A DNA stretch of 64,000 bases from Zygnema cylindricum (taxonomy: Eukaryota; Streptophyta; Zygnematophyceae; Zygnematales; Zygnemataceae): the NCBI GenBank assembly GCA_037447655.1, contig JBBHKE010001289.1:321188-385187 (forward strand), in the 5' to 3' direction. Positions within the stretch are counted from its first letter, which is position 1; every line of letters starts with the position of its first letter. Shown in pieces: positions 9,160 through 19,893 of the stretch. The notes under the pieces were generated by a model. The model was not told where the DNA came from and searched no databases. It saw nothing but the letters and a program-made list of their open reading frames with translations. A program made the position numbers and the translations under genes.

Positions 9160-12100
9160 GTAGATTTAGGTGCCTCCATGCACATGTGTAAGGATAGACA
9201 GTTGTTCACTAAGATAAGAAAGATTCCCACCGTAGAGATAGAGTACGGGGATAGGAGGATAGTCGCCACTACTCTTGTAGGATCGGTAGATCTAAAAGTG
9301 TTAGTAGAAGGAAAGACATCCATATTAACATTCTCCGATGTATTGTTTTTTCCGGAGCTGAACAAAAATCTTATCTCTACATCAGTATTAGATGATAAGG
9401 GTGTTTTCACTAGCAATAGGGAAGGAGTCTTTATAGCTAGTTTTGAGGAGGATGTCTATTTCATTGCTGAGAAAGGTAGCCATGGGATGTTTAGGCTCGT
9501 CTTAAGTAATGAAAAGAAGAAACTTTATTATGCTGGTGTTCATGATATTATGATGTGGCATAAGAGGCTTGGGCATGTGAATCTAGATAAGTTAAGAGAG
9601 ATGAAAAAGATGGGAGTGGTGGAAGGGATTCAGTTTAGTGAAAGTGATGATATAAGTGATTGTAGTGGATGTGCTCAAGGTAAAGCACACAGATTACCCT
9701 TTCCTAAATCAGCCACCTATAAGGGAGAAAAAAATTCTAGATCTAGTACACACAGATATTTGGGGACCAGCTAAAGTGCCCCTCACCGGGGGGGAAGAGA
9801 TTTATGATGACTATAACTGATGATTGGTCTCGGTATTCCCGGGTATATTTTTTTGAAAAACAAGTCCGAAGCTGAGGATTGTTTTAGACAATATAAAGCA
9901 TGGAGCGAAAAACTCCATGAAACTCCAATCAAGAGAATAAGGGAGTGGACAATGGTGGAGAGTATACTTCTAACCAGTTTGAGAATTTTCTGAGGGAAGA
10001 TGGGGTTCAACATTAAAAGACAGTTCCAGAAAATCCGAACAGAATGGGGTAGCCTGAAAGGTTAAATAGAACACTAAGTGATAGTGCTAGAAAGTATGTT
10101 GTCAGATAAAAAGATAGGAAAAAGGTTTTGGGCAGAAGCAATGAACCTGTGCTAATTACCTCAAGAATAGAGTTCTTACTTCAGCTATAAAAGATCAAAC
10201 ACCTTATGAGAGATGGACAGGCCGGAAACCAAACATATCTCACTTAAAGATTTTCGGCAGTCAAGTGTTCAGTCTAGATAGTGATCGGTCCAATTGGAAG
10301 CTAGATCCTAAAGGAAAACCGGGATACTTATTATGATATGGATGAAGATGTTATAAAGGATATAGAGTTTATGATCTAAAAAGGGTAGATATAATCTTAG
10401 TAAAGCATCTAGGTAGTCATGGATGAAGGAAAGTCTGTGGATCCTTTCAAATATACGAAGTCAGTAAAATTCAGATTTGAGTCAGAAAATTCCGATGACT
10501 TTGAGCTTCCTAACTATCCAGGTTTTAGAGAAGATGACATTCTTGCAGGAACAAATCAGACCGAAAAGGACTCAGCTGTGGAAACTCCAGTGAGAACTCT
10601 ACTCGAAGCGGAAGACGTGGTGGAAATTGATTCGGAATCAAGGGATAGGGGAGAAGCCGAGTTTGTTCGAAAGAATCCACGAGAACCATCTATTCCGGCC
10701 TCAGATTTTGAGGGGGGGAGGAGAAGTAGCAAAAGACTGCAAGAAAAACAGGTTAATAACAAGGTAACTAAACTATCTCATCAAGATGAACCTCAAACTT
10801 TTGGAGAGGCGATGACTTGTCCAGAAAGAAACCAGTGGAAGACAAGCCATCAATGAGGAGATGGCTTCAATCATGGCAGCCGATACTTGGGAGCTGGTGG
10901 ACTGTCCACCTAACCGAAAACCAATCGGTTGTAAGTGGGTTTTCAAATTAAAACTGAACCCAGATAACACAATCGAGCGCTACAAGGCCAGATTAGTGGC
11001 AAAGGGATTTACACAAAAAGAAGGAATTGACTACGAGGAAACCTTTGCCCCCGGTGGTTAGATTTCCCTCCGTCCGCTATACTTCTCAGTTTAGCAGCGG
11101 TGGAAGACATGGAAGTGCATCAGATGGACATCAATACAACCTTTTTGCATGGAGAATTGGAAGAGGAGATCTTCATGCGACAACCCGAAGGTTTTGTGGA
11201 GGAAGGAGAGGAGAGTATGGTATGCCGACTTATTAAATCTCTTATGGTTTGAAACAGGGCACCTCGACAATGGAATAAGAAGCTGATGAGTTTCTTACCG
11301 GTCTGGGATATATTCGGATCAGCTCAGATCACTCAATCTATGTTTTCGAAGATGAGGAAGGTTTGATATTTATTGCAATTTATGTTGATGATTTGCTTGT
11401 ATTAAGTAAATCAATGGAAAAAATTAACAAACTGAAAACCAATCTTAAGGGGAGATTTGAAATGAAGGATATGGGAGAAGCAAGATATATTTTGGGATTC
11501 AAGTAGAGAGAGACCGAAAAAGGAAAATTAAAGATTGACTCAAAAGGAAGCAATATGGAACATGCTTGAAAAATTTCAAATGGATAAAGCTAATAGTTGT
11601 ACAACTAGTGAGGAAGAAGGAGTCATAGTCTTAGACGAGGAATTATCTCCTAAAGAACAAAAGTTCATGCAGACTATTCCTTACAAGCAAGTAGTGGGAA
11701 GTCTAATCTATTTTATGAATTGTACCCGGCCGGATTTAGATACATCTGTAGGAGTGCTGAGTAGAAATCTAAATGCTCCCACTAAGAGGGATAGGGAGGC
11801 AGCTAAGAGAGTCCAAAGATATTTGATAGGAACTAGGGATCTATGGTTGCATTTGGGTGGGGAGAATACTGACATCACTACTTGGAGTGATGCCAGTTAT
11901 GGTGATGCTTCGATGAGGAGATGCACTTCTAGATATGTATTATATGTGGGTGATGGGGCTTGCTGTTGGAGTAACAAACAACAAAAAGTTATTGCTCAGT
12001 CCACCATGGAGGCTGAGTATATGGCTTGTTGCTCTGCTGTAAAAGAATTGATGTGGGTCAAGTCTTTGCTTAGTGAACTTGGTCACCTTAAGAGATGTGT

Positions 12101-12302
12101 GCAGAAAATATTTTGTGAGAATCAAGCAGCAATCGCTATTTTTGCCAATCCTAAACATAATTTTAAAGCCAAACACATGTACATTAGACTCAGCTTTGTT
12201 AGAGAGAAAGTAGAAAAAAAAATCAGTGTAGAGTATCGACCAGATAGTGAGATGGTAGCAAATATGATGACCAAACCTGTGCCTTCCCCTAAGCTAATTT
12301 TC
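9160..12302 (+). pseudogene. pol: Copia pol: protease, integrase, RT, RNase H
   Basis: In order: protease DLGASMHMC (active DSG is DLG here); pre-integrase H-x4-H and C-x2-C (HKRLGH, DCSGCAQGK, about 9559-9680); integrase catalytic region near 9740-10150, badly frameshifted; linker DPFKYTKSVK to SIPASDFEGGRRSSKR (10419-10856); RT with [19 protein letters not shown] and YVDDLLVL (about 11380); RNase H WSDASYGDA, MEAEYMA, KHNFKAKHM (11535-12305). There are at least eight single-base insertions or deletions between 9730 and 11530. The natural stop is replaced by a premature TGA at about 12303. Non-functional. Confidence 0.9.
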
Positions 12303-12354
12303 TGAAGGGAGAAGTGTGGTCTGAAATTAAAGATTGACTAGATAACAAGGGGAG

Positions 12355-12595
12355 TGTAGAAATTAATAGTCCTTTTAAGTATTTTCTAGGTCTGAATAGA
12401 AATACGAAAGAAGCTGAGACAGTATACCTCTAACTTCTCTCTCCAACTCTCAAACTTCTCGCAGTCATTGAGAAGTTGGAGAGAAAGCTAGAGCCATGGC
12501 TACCTAGGCTATCCAGAGGTTTACGGGATATAAATATTAGTTTATTTATAAATAAGAATAAGTTTACTAAAATATATGTGTTGCCTCCAGGATTT
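12355..12595 (+). mobile_element. First part of the 3' LTR, truncated
   Basis: TGTAGAAATTAATAG follows the polypurine tract AAGGGGAGTG. It covers the first about 240 bases of the LTR (to the region after the GAGCCATGGC hairpin segment) and is then cut by a new LTR start at 12596. Confidence 0.85.
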
Positions 12596-13476
12596 TGTAG
12601 AAACTAATGGTTTTAAGTATTTTCTAGGTCTGAAAAGAAATAAACAAGCCGAGGCAGTCTATCTCTAACTTCTCTCTCCAACTCTCAAACTTGTCGCAGT
12701 CACTGAGAAATTGGAGAGGAAGCTAGAGCCATGGCTACCTAGGCTATCCTGAGGTTTACGGGAAATTTATAATAGTTAGGGTTTATTTATTTAAAATGTA
12801 TGTGCCGGCGACAGGAATCAATCCATGTACGGATGACAAATCAATACCACGCATTTGTTTCGTAAGTGAAACAAATACCCGCGCATGTATTTATTACGGC
12901 TACGATTAAATTACATTCTAATCGGACGGCCCGCAATTAGCGCCGAGATCGCGGAGGAAGATTTCGGCGGTTTGTGGCCATCGCCACATCGGATGACGCG
13001 TGGCGAAATTACATTGGGATCGTGGAATCTCCAGAGATTATGGTACCGAATCCGGATATGACATGTGTCGACATTTAGGGCATGTCGTACAATGTCCGTA
13101 CCTAAAGTACACCGGCAGCTGTACTTTTGCGTACGGGAACTCATTTTGATTGGTTCCGTACATCAGTAGATAGATTCTGTGAGAGAGATAGGACTTAGAA
13201 AAATTTAGAAGATAGGGACCCTCTCTCCCAGAGAGCTTCTGTATAAAAGGTTAACTTTGACACTCCATAACTTACTGCTCAGAGGGAGCAAATTCAGAGA
13301 TTCTTTTTGCTATCGACTCAGGGGGAGTCTTGCCTTCACAGGAGTGCAGGTGGTCAGGGTTTTTGTTTGCCAGGGTGGCAGTTTTTTTTTTTTGAAACAC
13401 AAAGGGGTCAGGATTATCCTAGGAGGCTTCTTGGAAGCTGCCTACTCTGAGGACTTATGGAGGTCTCAGAGTTGCA
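12596..13476 (+). mobile_element. Second LTR start running to the element end (881 bp, internally deleted)
   Basis: It restarts at TGTAGAAACTAATGG and runs to the terminal CAGAGTTGCA. About 165 bases are missing around 12815-12835, where GGAATCAATCC jumps to GTACGGATGAC, removing most of the tRNA-like module. The target duplication GCGAT follows at 13477, so this end pairs with 5668. The doubled LTR start suggests recombination between LTRs. Confidence 0.8.
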
Positions 13477-14187
13477 GCGATGTCCTCGGCCAATAATGAT
13501 AAAGGAAATCAAAAAGCTGTTTCGACAAAATCAAAAAGATTGCTCGGAATACGAGTGTACAATCGAGGGTCGTGGGTAGCCTAAGTGATATCACCCCAGA
13601 ACGTCGAGACAACGGACATATAGCCAATCAATAGGAGATGGTTGTTGACAAACAATTGGTGAAGAAGGCTGGCCCTTGTCGGGGGACAGGATACCTTTAG
13701 GAGTAAAAACATAGGACTTCAAATGCCTCGACAAACCGCCACGCGCCACATATAACCTTCCACACTGAGGAAAAGGCACTCTAGTTGGACCAATACTTGA
13801 TGGTGGAGGCAAAGAGGGTGGTTGAGAAAGAGGGATGGAATTGAAAGGGTGGAGAATGCTCTTTAAAATGGGGTGGACGGTAGGGGGCAACAATGAGTGG
13901 GGGAGGCTCTTTACTTAAAGGTGGTGATGAAATAGGGTTTGTAGAAGGTATTGGTGGCGTGATCTCGAGGGATATTCAACACCCCACATGGTTTGTGCAA
14001 AGGGTTGGGAATGGTAGAGGGAACCATGTGCGGGGGTAATTTTATAGTGGGGAGGGGGAGAGTGGTGCTCTGCGAGGTGGGCAACGAAAGGTTTAAGGTT
14101 CTCATCTGAGGTTTTCAAACGTGGTTGAGCGTGATCCAGAGAAGACGGCGACGGGGAACGTGACGTCCACCGCTTGTGAGAGGCCAT
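13477..14187 (-). pseudogene. LINE-like reverse transcriptase ORF, N-terminal half
   Basis: Minus strand. A plausible start ATG is at 14187 (MASHKRWTS), followed by a Pro/Ser/His-rich segment with one frame change, then PQCGRLYVARGGLSRHLKS (about 13735-13790). The latter looks like a decayed C2H2 finger: C-x2-C...H is expected, but the first C and last H are replaced. After a frameshift near 13588 the frame runs toward 13477 and resumes at 5667. In related non-LTR elements such a finger precedes the RT. The identification rests on motif order seen here and on family memory, not on a search. Confidence 0.5.
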
Positions 14188-14797
14188 AAGTGTGAGAGCT
14201 ACTGGATGGCGAGCGCTTGTGTTGTTGCGCGCTTGGTGGTAGTGCACGATTTGCTTCGAAAGCCCCCCTGGGGTAAATCCGAGTAAGTAAAAGAAAAGTG
14301 AAAAAAGAAGGTCCCTTGGGCAAAAAAAGAAAATGAATAGGAAAAACTTGCGGCTGATTGCTTGAGAGTAAGTTCTGGAGAGAACCAACACCCCAAATTT
14401 TGCGGCTGATACACGAAAAGAAGTTCAAGAAACCCTTGCAGAAAGCCAAGGGGTTGCCGACAAAACTTGTCCTTGCTATGTGCACGAAATCGGTCGTAAG
14501 CGGCAGAGCCGATTAGTAAAAAACGGCATAACCGATGCACCTGGTATTTCCACGCATAGAAAGGTGGTGGGAAAATACTTTCTTTAGAGTATCTGCAAGT
14601 AAAATTTGGCGCCAAATACTCGAAAAGAAGGTCAAAATACTGTAGGAGGAAGCGATGGCCAAAACCCCTAGAACGTCGCCGGGCGGAAAAAGCACTTCTC
14701 CATAGTACGAGCTTAATTCGACGGGAAAATGGCAGTAAGTGCGAAAATATTGATCATTGGCTAGTGGCACGCCGAATTGGGAGACAAAGATTGCAAG
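14188..14797. repeat. 5' region of the LINE-like ORF with diverged repeat units
   Basis: No coding evidence. A roughly 170-bp segment at 14506-14690 (GCCGATTAGTAA..., TTCTTTAGAGTATC, GCCAAATACTCGAAAAGAAGG, GGAGGAAGC) recurs in diverged form at 15745-15920, beyond the solo LTR. A shorter piece (ATACACGAAAAGAAG) appears near 14410. These could be repeated 5'-untranslated units of the LINE. Confidence 0.4.
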
Positions 14798-15693
14798 TGT
14801 TGAAAAGAGGTAATTAATAGTTCACTTCCCTATTTTAGTTTTGTTTGAAAGAAAGAGAGTGAGGATCAAAGGCGCGCCATGGCCTGCCGCCATATTTAGA
14901 AAGTGGCAATTTTTGAAGTAAAGGGCATTTTTTACTAAAATGATGCCTAAGTCTAGATTTGAACCTGCAACCTCTAGATTCTCTATAGCCAAACACCTTA
15001 ACCGTTAAGGCGTTACGAAACGATACACTTGACGGGTTTTCATAAATATATAAACATTAACGCAACAGCTAATTAAACAACAAACTAACCAAAAGGAGCA
15101 ATTCGTGCATGTACGCGAATCAGAACCGTGTAAAAATATGTTTTGATCGGACGACCCGGCATTATAGCCGCCACGCGAAGTGAGCTTTTGGCGACATACG
15201 GAGATAGCGTCACGCGGTGCCACGTGGCGCCACATTATTTGATACCGGAGAAGATGGGAGGGGGAACCATGGCTTCCGATTTGACAGGTGTCACCTTGTA
15301 GACCTTGTCGTACAATGGTCGTACAATAAGTACATCGCCCATTCTACCTTCTTGTACTATATAGTGTTCCTATTGGACTAGGGTTTAGTAGTAGGTAGTC
15401 GTGAGTAGGGAGACCGAGACTTAGTAATATTTAGGTACCTCTCTCTCTAAGAGAGCTTGTAACTATAAAGGTCATCTTTGACCAGCAATAACTTACTGCT
15501 CAGGGGAGCAAATTCAGTGATTCTTTTTGCATTTGACTCAGGGGAGTCTTATCCTTACAGTGGTGAGAGTGGTCAAAATATTTGTGTGCCTGGGCGGCGC
15601 TTATTCAGCGGGAAAGTAGAAGGGGCAAATATTATCCTAGAGGCTTTACATAGGTTGCTCATTCTGTGGGTCAATGGAGACCACATAATTTCA
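14798..15693 (+). mobile_element. Solo LTR (896 bp) with 5-bp target duplication
   Basis: It starts TGTTGAAAAGAGG and ends CACATAATTTCA, flanked by GCAAG at 14793-14797 and 15694-15698. It matches the LTR at 3432-4320 end to end. It contains an antisense tRNA-like module (about 14956-15012), the G-box palindrome GCCACGTGGC, GTAC motifs and the leader palindrome GACTCAGGGGAGTC. Solo LTRs arise by recombination between the two LTRs of one element. Confidence 0.9.
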
Positions 15694-15698
15694 GCAAG

Positions 15699-16033
15699 AG
15701 ATGGCCATTGAAGGAAAAGAGGAAAACGGCCAAAATGGACAACTCCGATTAGTAACAAACGAAAGAGCGGATGGAGCTGATTTGCCCACCGGTAGAAAGG
15801 TGTTGTATAATACGTTCTTTAGAGTATCCGCACGCCAAATTTGGCATCGGATACACGGAGGGAAGGTTGGAAAACCCTAGTAGGAAGCCATGACCGAAGG
15901 TTCTGGAAGGCCGTCGGTGTAAGATTAAAGGATGGAGAGGAACCACAAGACTAAAGGTGGCGTTCCATCAGTCTTTTCTGTAATCGTACGACCAACTCTA
16001 CGGGCAAGGTTTATTAAGTCAATGTAAACCACG
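15699..16033. other. Non-coding, includes a diverged copy of the 14506-14690 unit
   Basis: It is continuous with the sequence left of the solo LTR. The repeat copy is at about 15745-15920. Nothing else is recognised. Confidence 0.4.
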
Positions 16034-16430
16034 TGTTCTAAATTGATTGGCGCCAAGCAAGCTACGATCCGATATTGCATATCCTTAAGATTTTTATCAT
16101 CGATGAACCTCACTTCAAATCTTCACATGCGTACCATGTACCTGCGTAGAAAGTCATCGTACGACAAAACTTTTATACTTTTTCCAGATGTCAGTCTTTA
16201 CTCGAGCTCATTTTTTAGGGTTTCTCTTTTCGAACATAACGAAAGTCCATTGAGAGAAATAGTGTGATGAACAAAAGTTAATGAAAATGGCGTGACGAAG
16301 GTTTGCTACGAAATTACATTTTTTTTTTCGGTTGTATTTTTGAAAGCGCGTTTCATGCGCAAATCTTATGATTTTTCGTTGGTTGTCCATCGTGAAACGT
16401 AGCTTAATCGTCCAGCGTGTCGCGATTCAT
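16034..16430. repeat. Dispersed repeat, copy 1 (second copy at 36390-36790)
   Basis: About 390 bases starting TGTTCTAAATTGATTGGCGCC and reaching CGTCCAGCGTGTCGCGA are shared, in the same orientation, with 36390-36780. Shared words include AACATAACGAAAGTCC, GAGAGAAATAGTGTGA and CGTAGCTTAATCGTCC. No coding frame is conserved; the class is unknown. Confidence 0.7.
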
Positions 16431-16676
16431 TTTTTTCTGTAGTTGCCAACCCACCTCTTTGAGGTATGTTGTCAGCTACAGAGAAAATTTAAGCGAACGC
16501 CTCGCGGATGAATATCCGACGGTCAGTGTTACCTCCCAGATCTTCGGAGAGTATCGGCAAGATTCTCTGTAATGTTATTTTGCGTATAATTACAAAATAA
16601 GCGGTACTGATTGGTACGGATAGTCGCGGAATGTTGTTAACTACCCCACTTTTTGATTGATGGAACTTGACCGTAA
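16431..16676. other. Non-coding, no feature recognised
   Basis: A/T-rich sequence between two repeats. The short reading frames show no recognisable motif. Confidence 0.3.
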
Positions 16677-16889
16677 CTACACCGCGAATCGCTATTAGCG
16701 TTAACAAATATTTAGTGTTAAAAAACAATTAGTGTGATTAACGCTTATTGGGAATTTAGAAATTTTTAAGGAAATCGGTCACTCTAATTTTTTTTTAGGG
16801 CTTTTTTAATCACTCTATTTAAGAATTTGGGTAAAAATTTATGGGCGCCGAATCAGCGTAATTAACCCTAATAGTGATTCGCGGTGTAG
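16677..16889. mobile_element. Short MITE-like element with 28-bp terminal inverted repeats
   Basis: The left end CTACACCGCGAATCGCTATT (16677 onward) is mirrored by AATAGTGATTCGCGGTGTAG ending at 16889; 26 of 28 bases pair. At 213 bp with no coding capacity it fits a non-autonomous DNA transposon. No clear target duplication is seen. Similar ends (GCTAATAACxATTCACxGTG) occur near 18927, 25797, 37386, 40739 and 42512. Confidence 0.65.
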
Positions 16890-17088
16890 ATTTGTTAGCG
16901 GCTCGGCCACTAAAACTCGAACTCTGTTTGAGACGATTCAGATCGACACTAGCGATACGAGGCTAAGCGTTTGGTTCGGCTTGATCAAACCGAAGAAGGT
17001 TTGAACCAATGTAGCAACAATAATGTGCCTAAAAGTACAAAAGTACTAAAGATACTTCTGAATTAAAGTACAACAAAATGGTATATTA
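16890..17088. other. Non-coding spacer
   Basis: No recognisable feature. It ends in TTA directly before the GGGTGGGGCTCC repeat. Confidence 0.3.
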
Positions 17089-17830
17089 GGGTGGGGCTCC
17101 ATCACGCAAAAAGTGAGGTTGTTTACTGAAAAACTTACCTTTCCGTACTAAGCCGCACTACATTTTTTCTTTTTTTATATAAAACATGTTTACTAGAGAT
17201 CTGTCAAGATTCTCCAGACTTTTGGGCTAAAATTTTGACCATCTAATTTTGATTTTTTCGAAGCAAACGCTCCTTTTGTCTAGTGTTTGGACAGTCTCCT
17301 CAACTGTCTCCAAAAAGACATTCGCCACACATTGGACGTGTATATTGCTACAATTGGGAGAAAAGATATAATCCACGGCGGACGAGCGATTACAACCTAA
17401 CATTTGGCAAAGACCATGTGCCTTCGTACAAGGTGTATTCAAATCGATCGGAAGCGACGATTTTTTTTTTGCTGGAGGATATCCTCTAACCCTTCTTTTC
17501 TTTCGCGGTAAGTACTTTGCGTTTAGAACATAATGGCATAGTTTGTATAATGATAAAGTACGCACGTCAAAAAGTTAAAATTTAATACGGTTTTACAAAT
17601 CTTAAACTTTGCCCGTCCGTACAGATACGTTGTTTATATTTTTTTCTTTTCAAATCTTTTAATATTCTTGGCCGTCTCAACAAGAACCTACGCGATTCCA
17701 ATTAAAGTGAAACACGTAGGCGATAGGGGCCTTGTCGGCACAACCTAATGGACAAGTGATAAAAATATACTTCCACTAAACTTGTCTATATGATTATTGG
17801 AAATGCTTGGTGGATTGCCTGATAGACGAC
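17089..17830. repeat. Dispersed repeat GGGTGGGGCTCCAT, copy 1 (empty site for the 41329 MITE)
   Basis: Shared with 40904-42270 in the same orientation, clearly similar by eye. Both copies begin GGGTGGGGCTCCAT right after TTA, as a PIF/Harbinger-like insertion would, but no matching right terminus is seen. On the minus strand both encode DLNTPCTKAHGLCQMLGC, which may be chance or a relic of coding. This copy lacks the 641-bp insertion found at 41329-41969 and so serves as a related empty site. Confidence 0.65.
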
Positions 17831-19310
17831 GACCCTTGTTGGATGCACAAATAAGTACACTAATTTGACGAAATGATGCTAAGAGTTTTTAGGTTTCTTA
17901 ATACTTTGACGGTTCGATCACTTCAGCGGTGCAAAATCCAACAGTTTATATTCGTTCGAGACCTCCATGTCAAGTTTTAAACCTAGTTCAGTTAGGCCAA
18001 AAGCGAGTCAAACATAAGTGAACCAAACCGCACTGAGCTGGTTTGGTTCACCAATTGCTCTAAGACTTTTAGTGGACATTCACATGTCATGATTATTTCC
18101 ACTTCCATCCATGCGTTCTTTGCAAAAGTTTATTTCGTCGTCGCCTCTTTGCCTCCTTCTTACACTATCCCTCCCCTCTTCTCCCTCTAATGGAACACGA
18201 AAATTTTGGTGTGAAATGAAGAGCTCTAAAAAATAAAAAAACATTACTAGTCTACCACTTTCGACGTAGTTTGATGGCAACTCGAATGAGAAAAGATAAA
18301 AAACAAAATTGCAAAGCCATAGGGAAAAGTTGTAAAATTAGTGACGTCGACGCTCTTACGAGTGAACATGATGTCAAAATGTTACAAAGCTCTAAAAATT
18401 TACAATATCACAACAAAGTAGACGTCTAAAACCGTCGTTACACCGTGCGACGCCCCTAAATTACGCCCTTTAAACCTAAAATAAAAGTATTGATTATATT
18501 TTCTCCTCCATGCTAATGCATGTGCGGTTTGATCAGTGGCAATCACTCCAATTCAAGATGTTTTTAAATAGTGTCATGGATGATATATGCCACTCCGTAC
18601 AAACATTACTCGTTTTTTTGTTCATACGTATGAAAAAAGAGCCAGAAAACAAAATCGACACAACAAAGTGAGTTGCATTGACATCAAAAAACACACACAG
18701 GTTTAATTTGCTATAATAAATACAAAAGAAAATCGCAAAAACCTGTTCTCCCATGTTCAAACATCTTAGTATATGAACACATACTAACGGCTAAATTATA
18801 ACATTGTGTTTTAGAATTAGTGTTAGATGTGTAAATTATCGTTAATTTTTGTTGGTCGTTAAGTGTTTAACCTCAAATAAGATTAATGACACTATATGAT
18901 TTTTTACTCCTATAATTCCATTGCGCTAATAACGATTCACGATCCTGTTTGTTGGACGTCAATAACCGTTGCAATTTAAAGTAACGATTTCGTTTTTGCA
19001 TAGTGGAACATTTGAGAAATAGTAAGTAGAGTCTTTACCAAAATATAAGGTTACATCTCAAAGTTTCGGCTATATAGGCACTGCCCTTGAGTATGGATGC
19101 ATTGCTTAAAAATTTCGACCAACCATAAACTAATGTTGTTAACGTTAATAATATCGGTGAGAGGATCATCCAAAAGGGATGGGTGATGTACCTAACACTA
19201 AAACAACGCAGTATTGTAATTTTATACACTTTTACGGGTGCAACAACATATCGCCGATGAGGTAGCCGCCATCGAATTAAGAAACTACTAGGGTCGCTCC
19301 CTACAGTTGA
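17831..19310. other. About 1.5 kb non-coding, nothing recognised
   Basis: A/T-rich sequence with scattered short homopolymers. A piece resembling MITE ends (GCGCTAATAACGATTCACG) occurs near 18925. The minus-strand frames at 18080-18280 and 18533-18760 have no recognisable motif and I treat them as chance. Confidence 0.4.
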
Positions 19311-19692
19311 AGAGCAAGGTCGCTCCAATCTTGTTCAGGGCCAACAGCTAGAGCTTGGCTTGTTACTACTCGAACTTTTGCCTCACCCCATTTATCTTCT
19401 CCTCAATTTCATGTTGCGCTTTGCTACAACTTGCCTTGCCGAACCCATCACTTTTAAGCAAGCAATATTCTGTTGTTGTCAACCTATGGACGAGAAAAGA
19501 TTCCATTTTTTTCTTTGCTCACACGGTGGGGAACCGTTAATAATACACAACGTGGTACGAGATGCCATCTCTAGCGTGGATTATAATGAGGATACATTGT
19601 CAACAACGAAGTGTCCCATATACTCCCGCCGCATTTTTAAGTTAGGGACACATGCGACCGTTGTGTGGATCTTGTGTTTTTACATGGATTGA
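19311..19692 (+). pseudogene. LINE-like reverse transcriptase, C-terminal fragment
   Basis: Plus strand, two overlapping frames. The first reads RARSLQSCSGPTARAWL...SSPQFHVALCYNLP and ends at a TAA near 19453. The next reads CCCQPMDEKRFHFFLCSHGG, then HNVVRDAISS, to a stop at 19690-19692. This order (SGP.A.AWL, then a Cys-rich C.C...D..H.FL.C.HGGE...H..VRDA segment) is the C-terminal module I know from non-LTR reverse transcriptases of plants and protists. It could belong to the same family as the N-terminal halves at 5150 and 13477, but it lies on the opposite strand and 5 kb away, so it is a separate copy. Confidence 0.55.
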
Positions 19693-19693
19693 C

Positions 19694-19893
19694 GAGAACA
19701 TTAGGTGACGTTGTTCTCATAGACCCTATAAGACCCCATATTTCCTAAGATGCAACATTGCATACTAGGGTTGCGACTCAAGATGCATCGACCTCCAAAA
19801 AACGAAATTTTACGCACCGAGACCTAGCTGACACTTTCATACTATTTGTTACGTAGATTTTTTTGAACTTGGACTCTTTATTAGACATTTTTT
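19694..19893. other. Non-coding spacer before LTR
   Basis: No recognisable feature. It borders the LTR end at 19894 with a run of T, so any target duplication cannot be judged. Confidence 0.3.

Larger units (their letters stand above)
5668..13476 (+). mobile_element. Copia retrotransposon inserted in a LINE, itself carrying a nested solo LTR
   Basis: Layout: 5' LTR 5668-6713, primer-binding site at 6714, gag/protease start 6718-7849, foreign solo LTR 7850-9159, rest of pol 9160-12302, polypurine tract AACAAGGGGAGTG, then an LTR start at 12355 that is broken by a second LTR start at 12596 and runs to 13476. Both outer ends are flanked by GCGAT. All coding parts are broken by many one-base indels and stops. 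Without the nested LTR and the extra 241 bases the element is about 6.25 kb, close to the 6.45 kb of the sister at 53346. Confidence 0.9.
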
